From assembly GCA_024280875.1 (NCBI GenBank), contig JAJRPH010000238.1:1-5308 (forward strand): a stretch of DNA of 5,308 bases, read 5' to 3'. The notes beneath the pieces were generated by a model. That model saw only the letters and a list, made by a program, of their open reading frames with translations. It ran no database searches and was not told where the DNA came from. Position 1 is the first letter of the stretch, and each line of letters opens with the position of its first letter. The stretch is from Deltaproteobacteria bacterium (GTDB lineage: Bacteria; Desulfobacterota; Desulfobacteria; Desulfobacterales; Desulfosalsimonadaceae). Of the stretch, positions 1-5,113 are shown one piece after another. A program made the position numbers and the translations under genes.

Positions 1-1
1 T

Positions 2-85
2 GAACAGGTCAACCGGCTTTTAGAAGTTCCCGACTCGGTGTACAAAAATCTTCAGCCCGGCTGGTGGCAGTTTAAACATGATTGA
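2..85 (+). CDS. 3' end of an unrecognised gene (partial)
   Basis: An open frame enters from the left edge and stops at TGA 83-85, giving 27 residues that end in PGWWQFKHD. The tail has a normal protein-like composition and is followed by an AT-rich intergenic gap of 71 bases before the next start codon, as expected for a true gene end. I do not recognise the family from this short C-terminus and assign no function. It runs in the same direction as cvfB, so read-through transcription is possible, although a perfect palindrome lies in the gap. The main doubt is that 27 codons is short enough to be open by chance. Confidence 0.5.
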   Translation, partial: EQVNRLLEVPDSVYKNLQPGWWQFKHD

Positions 86-104
86 TTTGTCTGTGTTTTT
101 AATA

Positions 105-124
105 TTCAAAAAATATTTTTTGAA
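105..124. repeat. 20-bp perfect palindrome, AT-rich
   Basis: The arms TTCAAAAAA and TTTTTTGAA are separated by TA, so all 20 bases are self-complementary. It sits 19 bases after the stop of the upstream gene and 32 bases before the cvfB start. It could be a weak bidirectional terminator, since each strand ends its stem in a T-tract, or a protein-binding site in the cvfB upstream region. Position alone does not decide between these. Confidence 0.5.
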
Positions 125-156
125 GAAGCGAAATGTAAGTTATCCACTATTAAAAT

Positions 157-987
157 ATGAAAAAAATTGGAAAGTTAAATAAACTCAAAGCGATGAGATC
201 TGTTGAACCCGGCGTTTATCTTGAAGGCAGGGAAGTGGGAGACATATTGCTTCCGAATCAATATGTTCCGGACAATTGTAATTCCGGTGATATGATCGAA
301 GTGTTTCTTTACTTTGACTCAGAAGATCGTCTGATTGCCACAACCCTGCATCCATATGCCATGGTGGGTGAGGCAGGATGGCTTGAAGTGGTTGATGTGA
401 ATGATTTCGGCGCTTTTCTTGATTGGGGCCTTGCCAAAGACCTGCTCGTCCCGTTTCGGGAACAGCAGCAGCGCATGGAAAAAGGTAAATCATATATGGT
501 GTTTATTTATATAGATGAAAAAACGCACCGGATTACGGCCTCGTCCAATCTTAAAAAATTTCTAACTGCCCGGCCTGGTGATTTCAAAGAAGGGCAGTCA
601 GTTGATCTGATCTTAGGAGATTCAACTGATCTGGGCTATAAAGCCGTTATTGATAACCGTGCCCAGGGAGTTCTTTATCATACGGAGGTTTTTCAGGAAT
701 TAAGCAAAGGACAGAAGCTAAAAGGGTTTGTAAAGAAAGTAAGAGATGATGGGAAAATAGATATTTGCCTGCAAAAATCCGGTTATGGCAAGGTGGCGGA
801 CATATCGGAGCAAATTATTAAGCAAATTGCGGCCCAGGGCGGATATATCGAAATAACGGATAAAAGTTCAGCTGAAAATATTTATAAAATGTTTGGAATC
901 AGTAAGAAAAACTTCAAAAAAGCCATTGGTTCACTATACAAAGCCCGTCGAATTGTTCTTGAAAAAGAGGGTATTTCTTTATCTTAA
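157..987 (+). CDS. cvfB: CvfB-family S1 RNA-binding protein
   Basis: A 276-residue protein, the usual length for the CvfB/YitL family of cytoplasmic RNA-binding proteins with tandem S1-like domains and a C-terminal winged helix. The N-terminal block reads IGKLNKLKAM, then GVYLEGREVGDILLPNQYVP (residues 19-38), typical of the first S1-like domain. A clear S1 motif DFGAFLDWGLAKDLLVP covers residues 83-99. A third barrel spans about 145-206, and residues about 215-276 form the winged helix, rich in Lys and Arg (GISKKNFKKAIGSLYKARRI). In the family the protein binds RNA and influences virulence-factor or stress gene expression in Gram-positive bacteria; its role here is unknown. I chose ATG 157 because the IGK-N-L block belongs to the family; ATG 193 would remove it. 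No Shine-Dalgarno sequence is visible before 157, and TAAAAT directly abuts the start codon. No partner gene is evident nearby. Confidence 0.9.
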   Translation: MKKIGKLNKLKAMRSVEPGVYLEGREVGDILLPNQYVPDNCNSGDMIEVFLYFDSEDRLIATTLHPYAMVGEAGWLEVVDVNDFGAFLDWGLAKDLLVPFREQQQRMEKGKSYMVFIYIDEKTHRITASSNLKKFLTARPGDFKEGQSVDLILGDSTDLGYKAVIDNRAQGVLYHTEVFQELSKGQKLKGFVKKVRDDGKIDICLQKSGYGKVADISEQIIKQIAAQGGYIEITDKSSAENIYKMFGISKKNFKKAIGSLYKARRIVLEKEGISLS

Positions 988-989
988 GA

Positions 990-1127
990 GAGCCTGTAAT
1001 TTATCAAGCAGCACACCATGCAGGTGCAGAAGCTATTGTCACCAGAGATCCAAAAGGCTTTAAAAAGTATAAACTTCCAGTTTTTGATCCTATTGAATTG
1101 CTTAAAACATTACAACTTATTGAATAA
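990..1127 (+). pseudogene. C-terminal fragment of a PIN-domain toxin-like protein
   Basis: Translated from 990, the frame gives about 45 residues ending at TAA 1125-1127. The core, YQAAHHAGAEAIVTRDPKGF followed by KLPVFDPIELL, matches the end of PIN-domain proteins of the PilT/COG1569 type: the helix before the last acidic residue, the strand leading to TRDPKxF, and the closing P-V-F-x-P-x-E-L segment. PIN domains are Mg-dependent ribonucleases, usually toxins of toxin-antitoxin pairs. The N-terminal two thirds, with the first catalytic aspartates, are absent: the cvfB stop codon lies 2 bases before the fragment. It is therefore a remnant that cannot be catalytic. No antitoxin gene is visible. 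The family match is good; the exact left boundary is uncertain. Confidence 0.7.
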
Positions 1128-1128
1128 A

Positions 1129-1236
1129 TTATGTATTAAAGGCGATCACCGTTAAAACCCGCATCACATTGGGTACCTTGTATGGATTCAATTCATCTTT
1201 ATCGGCATCCCCGCTACGTGTGGCTGTCAACAGATT
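1129..1236 (-). pseudogene. possible C-terminal gene remnant, family unknown
   Basis: Read on the minus strand, 35 codons are open from 1236 down to a stop whose complement is TTA 1129-1131. The product contains SGDADKDELNPY and ends VMRVLTVIAFNT. It looks protein-like, with an acidic segment followed by a hydrophobic one, and its stop lies one base beyond the stop of the opposing PIN fragment, as in convergent gene pairs. A stop in the same frame lies just upstream of the open stretch, where the IS66-like sequence begins. I recognise no family. A chance open frame of this length is quite possible. Confidence 0.3.
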
Positions 1237-1512
1237 TCAGGTTACCGGGAGTTTGATCCGATTGCCCTCCGGCAGTTGATCTATGGAGCATCTGTAATGT
1301 TTTTCCCCTCTCCTGTCCGGGTCTTTCTGGCAACCGGGTATACGGATATGCGCAAATCGATTAACGGTTTGTCGATTCTCGTGGCACAACACCTGGAAAT
1401 GAATCCATTGACCGGTCATTTGTTTGTATTCTGCAATAAACGACAGAATATGATTAAGATTATGTACAGGAACCGTAACGGATTCTGTCTTTGGCACAAG
1501 CGTTTGGAAACT
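1231..1512 (+). mobile_element. IS66-family insertion sequence remnant
   Basis: This stretch carries recognisable IS66 sequence: most of the TnpB accessory protein, preceded in the same frame by FDPIALRQLI, which resembles the C-terminal end of the IS66 TnpA accessory protein. In intact IS66 elements tnpA, tnpB and the DDE transposase tnpC are adjacent; here tnpC and most of tnpA are missing. I could not find the terminal inverted repeats or a target duplication. Both edges abut remnants of other genes, so the element was probably cut down by deletion. Boundaries are estimated from where protein similarity begins and ends. Confidence 0.65.
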
Positions 1513-1551
1513 CAATCCTCCAAACCATTCCTTTCAAGCAGCTCTTATTAG
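1297..1551 (+). pseudogene. tnpB: IS66 TnpB (Orf2) fragment
   Basis: From ATG 1297 the frame reads MFFPSPVRVFLATGYTDM, then RKSINGLSILV, SGHLF-like TGHLFVFCNKR, and NGFCLWHKRLE. These are the hallmark blocks of the IS66 TnpB/Orf2 accessory protein, whose exact role in transposition is not established. Similarity stops at about 1512 (the RLE residues). The next 12 codons to the stop at 1549-1551 do not belong to the family, because the sequence has already passed into a VapC-type fragment read in another frame. The product is about 84 residues against roughly 115 for the family, lacking the C-terminal end. A TTG at 1276 is open in the same frame but lies in sequence that looks like tnpA. Not functional on its own. 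Confidence 0.8.
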
Positions 1552-1699
1552 CCTGAGGCATAAGTTACCTATGGCTGATAGCTTCATTTATGAAACTGGT
1601 AAAATTAATGGTGCTACTATCTGGACACAAGATGTAGATTTTAAAAATCTACAGAATGTCAAATATAAAGAAAAACCCGAACAATCGAATGGACGCTGA
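1514..1699 (+). pseudogene. VapC-type PIN toxin, C-terminal fragment
   Basis: A frame different from tnpB reads AALISLRHKLPMADSFIYET, then GATIWTQDVDFKNL and NVKYKEK, with a stop at TGA 1697-1699. This is the classic C-terminal half of a VapC ribonuclease toxin: the LPMADS segment carries the third conserved acidic residue and TQDxDF the last active-site aspartates. The N-terminal half, including the first catalytic aspartate, is gone; similarity begins at about 1526, within a few bases of where IS66 similarity ends. No VapB antitoxin is visible upstream. It differs clearly from the PIN fragment at 990-1127, so two separate toxin genes have left their ends on either side of the IS66 remnant. 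The last seven residues, PEQSNGR, may be natural or read-through. Confidence 0.78.
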
Positions 1700-1799
1700 C
1701 AGGCGTTCCGCTACGCTTCACACCTATGAATGCCAAGGCATTAAGGCAACCCCTCGAATTTTTGATCATTCTGAAAACCGGTGCATAAATAAAATATAA

Positions 1800-1826
1800 A
1801 ATAATGTTGACAGTGTAAACATTATT
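1800..1826. promoter_or_regulatory. 27-bp operator-like palindrome upstream of tetR
   Basis: The arms AATAATGTT (1800-1808) and AACATTATT (1818-1826) are perfectly complementary. Between them lies G-ACA-G-TGT-A, whose ACA and TGT also pair, so only the centre and one position on each side break symmetry. A long dyad with an ACA-N-TGT core is typical of TetR-family operators, and the site precedes a TetR-family gene by about 90-200 bases depending on its true start. It overlaps the -35 element TTGACA, a placement that would let a bound repressor block RNA polymerase. Autoregulation is inferred, not shown. Confidence 0.7.
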
Positions 1827-1835
1827 TTTTAAAGT
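1807..1835 (+). promoter_or_regulatory. sigma70-like promoter for the tetR operon
   Basis: A consensus -35 hexamer TTGACA (1807-1812) is followed after 17 bases by TAAAGT (1830-1835), which matches the -10 consensus at four of six positions. The surrounding sequence is strongly AT-rich. It is embedded in the palindromic operator and points toward the regulator and the genes behind it. The -10 is imperfect, so the assignment rests mainly on the perfect -35 and the spacing. Confidence 0.5.
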
Positions 1836-1919
1836 AACAGAAACATTAAAAAGCTTTTCATGGTGACGAATCATCACTGTGCCAGAAAATAACTTTTCCA
1901 TTATTTCAAACGGTTATGA

Positions 1920-2602
1920 ATGAGTTGTTTGGAAGAAGAAGATCCCTCCAAAAATAATTTTGCCGGTAAAAAAAAACGACCGACACGAAAAAACATTCGC
2001 AATCCTATCATCACGGTAATCTTACGCGTGTTCTGATTGATACGGCGGTAGAGATTATATCCGAACAGGGGGCAAACGATCTTTCCTTAAGACAAATTGC
2101 CAAAAGGGCCGGAGTTAGCCATGCGGCTCCGTATCGGCATTTTAAGGACAAAAATGCCATTTTAGGAGCAGTTGCCAGACAAGGTTTTGATATGATGCTT
2201 CGCCAAACCGAAGAAAGGATTGCCCGCAGTCGGGGCAACGAACTGGACCATTTTGCGATTTGCGGATTGTCGTATATTGATTTTGCCTTAAATTATCCTT
2301 CCCATTACCGCGTAATGTTCGGTACACGGGCTGAAAATTCCTATTTTTCCGATGAATTAAAACCCGAATCCATACCAGTTTTTAAATTGCTGCGTGATAA
2401 AATTAAGGTCTGCCGGGAAAAAGGACTTTTAAAACCGGGGGATCTCCAGGAGATGACGCTGGCTGCCTGGTCCATTGTTCACGGGTTCGCCATGCTCCGT
2501 ATTGATCATCACTTACCTACCCAGGGGATGGATGAAAATAATTTACGAGAACTTCAACGCACTGTTGTGTTGACGCTCTACTTTGGTCTGCGGCCGGAAT
2601 AG
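1920..2602 (+). CDS. TetR-family regulator; start obscured by an apparent frameshift
   Basis: From 2006 the frame encodes a textbook TetR N-terminus: YHHGNLTRVLIDTAVEII, then the helix-turn-helix LSLRQIAKRAGVSHAAPYRHF (2081-2143), followed by FKDKNAIL. The C-terminal half contains AAWSIVHGFAML (about 2462-2497), the signature of the TetR WHG-type ligand-binding domain. The protein would be a dimeric DNA-binding repressor responding to an unknown small molecule. The frame is unbroken to TAG 2600-2602. Upstream it is closed by TAA at 1967, and between that stop and ATG 2192 there is no ATG, GTG or TTG; ATG 2192 would discard the whole DNA-binding domain. A different frame starting at ATG 1920 (MSCLEEEDPSKNNFAGKKK) would join the TetR frame if one extra A were read in the A9 tract at 1968-1976 or the A6 tract at 1988-1993, giving about 227 residues, a normal length. 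No clear ribosome-binding site precedes 1920. Options are a sequencing error, transcriptional slippage, or a recent inactivating deletion. The family call is secure; the start is not. Confidence 0.85.
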
Positions 2603-2630
2603 TTTTATGGCGTCGTTAAATATTATTTAT

Positions 2631-2637
2631 AAGGAGG
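2631..2637 (+). promoter_or_regulatory. strong Shine-Dalgarno that fixes the iron-sulfur gene start
   Basis: AAGGAGG lies 5 bases before ATG 2643. It decides in favour of this start over an in-frame ATG at 2607 or other upstream codons, none of which has such a site and which begin close to the tetR stop. Confidence 0.85.
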
Positions 2638-2642
2638 CAAAA

Positions 2643-3725
2643 ATGAGTGAAGATGTATATAAAAAACTGGCAAACGTATTGGACACCCTTCCCAATGGAT
2701 TTCCGGCATCCGAAACCGGGGTTGAATTAAAACTTTTAAAGATGATTTTTGCTCCCGAGGACGTGGATTTGTTCTGTGACCTGCGCTTGTCCTTTGAAAC
2801 ACCGGAGCAAATTTGCGAAAGGACCGGTCGCCCCCTTGAAGGCCTGGATGATCACCTGAAAAAGATGTGGGAAAAAGGTCAGATCTTTGGGGTGGATTTT
2901 GGAACTGTCCGTGTTTACAAAATGATGCCCTGGGTATTTGGTATTTTCGAGTTTCAGTTAAAGCACATGACCAAAGAAATGGCCGAGCTGTGCAAGGAAT
3001 ATGAAACAACTTTTGGTCCCCAGTTTTTTGACAGCAAAGTGCCGCTCATGAACGTGGTGCCGGTTGAGCAAGAGATCAGCAGCAACGAAGTTACCATGCC
3101 TTTTGAACAGGTTTCTGCCATTATTGAAAACGGCCAGTCTTTTGCGGTTAACGATTGTATATGCAAAAAAGAACATGAACTTTTGGGCGAACACTGTGAC
3201 CGGCCCATGGAGGTTTGTCTGGCCATTGCGCCGGCTCCCGATGTATTTAAGGATCATCCGTTAAAGGCCAGGGTGATTACAAAACAGGAAGCCTATGATA
3301 TTTTAAAAATGAGCGAGGAGGCCGGACTGGTCCACTTGACAAGCAATATAGAAAAAGGGAATTATTATATTTGCAACTGTTGTAGCTGTTGTTGTGGTGT
3401 TTTAAGGGGGGTTAATGAATTTGGCGGCGCAAATGCGGTTAATTCTAATTATTATGCGGTAATAGATGCGGAAGAATGTGTCAGCTGCGGCATATGTGAG
3501 GATGAGCGGTGTCAGGTCCATGCTATTGAAGAAAAAGAGGATGCTTATGAGGTAATAAAAGAAAAATGCATCGGCTGTGGGCTTTGTATTTCCACCTGTC
3601 CGTCGGATGCCATCTCCCTGATCCGGAAAAACGCAGAAGATATTATCCTGCCGCCGGTGGATGAAAACGACTGGTACAAACGAAGAGGTCAAGTGCGCGG
3701 GGTTGATTACAGTAAGTACGCGTAA
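2643..3725 (+). CDS. cysteine-rich 4Fe-4S dicluster protein with winged-helix-like N-terminus
   Basis: A 360-residue soluble protein, with no signal peptide or membrane segment. Residues about 28-95 look like a winged-helix fold (ETPEQICERTGRPLEGLDDHLKKM, then a wing at GVDFGTVRVY). The middle carries C172-x-C174, H178, C185 and C192 in CICKKEHELLGEHCD and MEVC, then a dense motif CNCCSCCCGVLR (C244, 246, 247, 249, 250, 251), suggesting further metal centres. The C-terminus has two ferredoxin-type motifs: C279-x2-C-x2-C-x4-C290, one residue longer than usual in the last gap, and a canonical C309-x2-C-x2-C-x3-C319-P. I recall similar 4Fe-4S proteins with the CNCCxCCCG block in sulfate reducers and other anaerobes, without a defined function. 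Electron transfer is the likely role; the N-terminal domain could instead mediate DNA or protein contact. It starts 40 bases after tetR and precedes hypA-hypB, so it is probably in the TetR-controlled operon. The family type is sure, the function open. Confidence 0.85.
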   Translation: MSEDVYKKLANVLDTLPNGFPASETGVELKLLKMIFAPEDVDLFCDLRLSFETPEQICERTGRPLEGLDDHLKKMWEKGQIFGVDFGTVRVYKMMPWVFGIFEFQLKHMTKEMAELCKEYETTFGPQFFDSKVPLMNVVPVEQEISSNEVTMPFEQVSAIIENGQSFAVNDCICKKEHELLGEHCDRPMEVCLAIAPAPDVFKDHPLKARVITKQEAYDILKMSEEAGLVHLTSNIEKGNYYICNCCSCCCGVLRGVNEFGGANAVNSNYYAVIDAEECVSCGICEDERCQVHAIEEKEDAYEVIKEKCIGCGLCISTCPSDAISLIRKNAEDIILPPVDENDWYKRRGQVRGVDYSKYA

Positions 3726-3732
3726 ATATAAA

Positions 3733-3940
3733 ACAAGGCTGAAGGTTGACAAACTCGTAAAAAGTCAGATTCCGATGGCAAAGAAAAAAGCTCCAAATTT
3801 GAGGCGCGCAAATCCTGTGTGATGATTTGTACTTAGCGTACCATGAAGAAACGAAAGATGAAGCGCAACAAAGAATTTGGACTTTTTACGAAGCCATCAA
3901 GGTTTAAGGTAAAAAAATTAGTAAGAACCTTCAGCCTTGT
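3733..3940. repeat. 15-bp perfect inverted repeat (ancestral hairpin split by an insertion)
   Basis: ACAAGGCTGAAGGTT (3733-3747) and AACCTTCAGCCTTGT (3926-3940) are exact reverse complements. They begin 7 bases after the iron-sulfur gene stop and end 28 bases before the hypA start. If the inserted element at 3748-3898 and one copy of its flanking AAGGTT are removed, the arms come within 21 bases of each other and form a 15-bp stem-loop. No T-run follows the right arm, so a classic intrinsic terminator is unlikely; an RNA-processing or stability hairpin is possible. Confidence 0.7.
3748..3898. mobile_element. MITE-like palindromic element with 6-bp flanking direct repeats
   Basis: The ends are imperfect inverted repeats: GACAAACTCGTAAAAAGTC on the left and GACTTTTTACGAAGCCATC on the right pair at 14 of 19 positions, including a perfect 12-bp core TCGTAAAAAGTC. 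A second matched pair lies further in, CCAAATT (3793-3799) with AATTTGG (3874-3880). Direct repeats AAGGTT flank it at 3742-3747 and 3899-3904, as expected of a target duplication. It encodes no transposase. From memory, elements with this core recur in desulfobacterial genomes, which would make it a non-autonomous dispersed repeat; copy number cannot be judged from one window. It supplies an ATG at 3843 that extends the hypA frame upstream, which I regard as accidental. Confidence 0.65.
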
Positions 3941-3968
3941 ATCTGAATGTCTGCAAAAGGGTTTTGCC

Positions 3969-4319
3969 ATGCATGAATTACCGGTAATAAACAGCATTCT
4001 TAAGGTTGTTTTAAGGCATGCGGTTGACAACAAAGTGAAGAAGGTGGTGGCTGTCCACCTCCAGGTCGGGGAATTGAGTGACCTGGAGGACAAATGGATG
4101 CAGCAGTATTTTGATTATCTGGCCAAAGGCGGCATCGCCGATGGAGCCCGGCTGGTAATCGAAAGGACCCCGGTGGTGATGAAATGTTCTGACTGTGAAT
4201 TTTCGTATGTGGTGGACCTTAAACAGGAAAAAGCGATGGTCTGCCCGGAATGCGGAAGTGAAAAGAGCTCCCTATTATCCGGGAGGGAATATTTTGTTAA
4301 AAATCTGGAGGCAATATGA
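3969..4319 (+). CDS. hypA: HypA, nickel metallochaperone
   Basis: A 116-residue protein, exactly the usual HypA length. HypA binds Ni(II) through its N-terminal Met-His-Glu and hands it, together with the GTPase HypB, to [NiFe]-hydrogenase precursors (and to urease in some bacteria) in the cytoplasm. Here the start MHELPV keeps His2, the VGELSDLED segment is at residues 33-41, and the structural zinc site is C73-S-D-C76 with C92-P-E-C95. I chose ATG 3969 because His2 must follow the initiator Met and because AAAGGG lies 7 bases upstream; the same frame is open to ATG 3843, but that extension lies in a repeat element. Its stop overlaps the hypB start in ATGA, so the two are translationally coupled. 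Transcription probably comes from the upstream tetR/iron-sulfur operon, as I see no convincing promoter in the gap. Family assignment is firm; the client enzyme is not visible. Confidence 0.94.
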   Translation: MHELPVINSILKVVLRHAVDNKVKKVVAVHLQVGELSDLEDKWMQQYFDYLAKGGIADGARLVIERTPVVMKCSDCEFSYVVDLKQEKAMVCPECGSEKSSLLSGREYFVKNLEAI

Positions 4320-4981
4320 GTGATAAAATAAGATTAATTGAGGTTAAGGAAGATATTTTAGCCGATAACGATGCCATGGCAAAAAAATTAAGGGATGATC
4401 TTAGAAAAGAAAAAACATTTCTGCTGAACCTGATGGCATCGCCGGGTGCCGGAAAAACCAGCCTGGTGATTCAGACCATCCGGAATTTGAAAGAAAAACT
4501 TCGTATCGGCGTCATGGAAGCGGACATAGATTCAATGGTGGACGCGGAAAAAGTGGCACAGGAAGGGGTGGCCGCCATCCAGATACGCACCAGCGGTTTC
4601 TGCCATATGGATGCCACTATGGTGAAAGACGGGTTAAATGCCATGGATACCGAAAATCTGGATCTCGTGATCCTGGAGAATGTGGGAAATTTAGTCTGCC
4701 CGGCGGAGTTTGAAACCGGCGCCATAAAAAACGCCATGATTTTAAGCGTTCCCGAAGGTGATGACAAGCCCTTAAAATACCCCCTGATGTTTTCCGTCTG
4801 TCACGCCCTGGTCATCAATAAGACGGATTACCTGGAGTTATCGGATTTTGACGTGGAAAAATGCCGGGAGCGGGTATTGAAACTCAACCCGGACATCCGG
4901 ATTTTCGAAGTCTCATGTAAGACTGGTGAGGGTATTGAGCGATGGGTTGAGTGGTTGCATGAGGAAGTAAATGCTCTTTAA
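4316..4981 (+). CDS. hypB: HypB, nickel-inserting GTPase
   Basis: A 221-residue SIMIBI-class GTPase that works with HypA to insert nickel into metalloenzymes. The P-loop is ASPGAGKTS (residues 41-49), the guanine-specificity motif NKTD (168-171), and the G5-like motif SCKTGEG (200-206). The metal site bridged at the HypB dimer interface is kept: C96-H97 in SGFCHMDA and C128 in ENVGNLVCPAEF. PEGDDKPLKYP (146-156) is also typical. Two features depart from well-studied HypBs: the N-terminal high-affinity CxxCGC nickel site and any histidine-rich stretch are absent, and the usual GDxxTxxDA motif reads ADIDSMVDA (69-77). The first is common among HypBs, the second less so as far as I recall. GGAGG lies 4 bases before ATG 4316, and the start overlaps the hypA stop by 4 bp. 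Assignment as HypB is firm; it may be a specialised paralog. Confidence 0.93.
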   Translation: MSDKIRLIEVKEDILADNDAMAKKLRDDLRKEKTFLLNLMASPGAGKTSLVIQTIRNLKEKLRIGVMEADIDSMVDAEKVAQEGVAAIQIRTSGFCHMDATMVKDGLNAMDTENLDLVILENVGNLVCPAEFETGAIKNAMILSVPEGDDKPLKYPLMFSVCHALVINKTDYLELSDFDVEKCRERVLKLNPDIRIFEVSCKTGEGIERWVEWLHEEVNAL

Positions 4982-5004
4982 AAGGCTTTAAAACTATTGC
5001 GTTT

Positions 5005-5089
5005 GGCAATACGGCGTTAAAATCCTCCTCAAATTGCTCATTTATAAATATAAACTCCGCTTTTTCGTCGGATTTTGCCGTGTCTTGCC
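5005..5089. repeat. imperfect inverted-repeat element downstream of hypB
   Basis: The left arm GGCAATACGGC...AAAATCC (5005-5025) pairs with the right arm GGATTTTGCCGT...TTGCC (5070-5089), with short mismatches, around an AT-rich 44-base centre containing ATTTATAAAT. A smaller hairpin, TATTGC-gtttg-GCAATA (4995-5011), overlaps its left edge. No T-run follows, so it is not an ordinary terminator. The sequence around GGATTTTGCC and TTGCCTGCACTCATGACG seems familiar to me from other deltaproteobacterial intergenic regions, which suggests a dispersed repeat, but this is memory, not a search. Confidence 0.45.
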
Positions 5090-5113
5090 TGCACTCATGA
5101 CGTTTTTTAATAT

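Noticed and set aside
1681..1788. Short + strand open stretch ending in LRQPLEFLIILKTGA
   Set aside because: It has no ribosome site, no recognisable family and overlaps the VapC remnant's end; chance is the simplest explanation.
1900..2000. Programmed -1 ribosomal frameshift as the certain explanation for tetR
   Set aside because: The A-tract is slippery, but I see no convincing downstream pseudoknot or stimulatory Shine-Dalgarno, so slippage is kept only as one option beside error or mutation.
2192..2602. tetR starting at ATG 2192 as a 136-residue protein
   Set aside because: Clear TetR helix-turn-helix coding continues upstream in the same frame to at least 2006, so this start would remove the DNA-binding domain.
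2583..2642. Upstream extension of the iron-sulfur gene by 20 codons
   Set aside because: It overlaps the end of tetR and has no ribosome site, whereas AAGGAGG sits 5 bases before ATG 2643.
2954..3257. Minus-strand open frames of 90-99 codons inside the iron-sulfur gene
   Set aside because: They are antisense shadows of a strongly supported gene and show no recognisable domains.
3843..3968. In-frame upstream extension of hypA from ATG 3843, adding 42 residues
   Set aside because: The added peptide lies largely in the palindromic mobile element, HypA needs His2 right after the initiator Met, and a ribosome site precedes ATG 3969.
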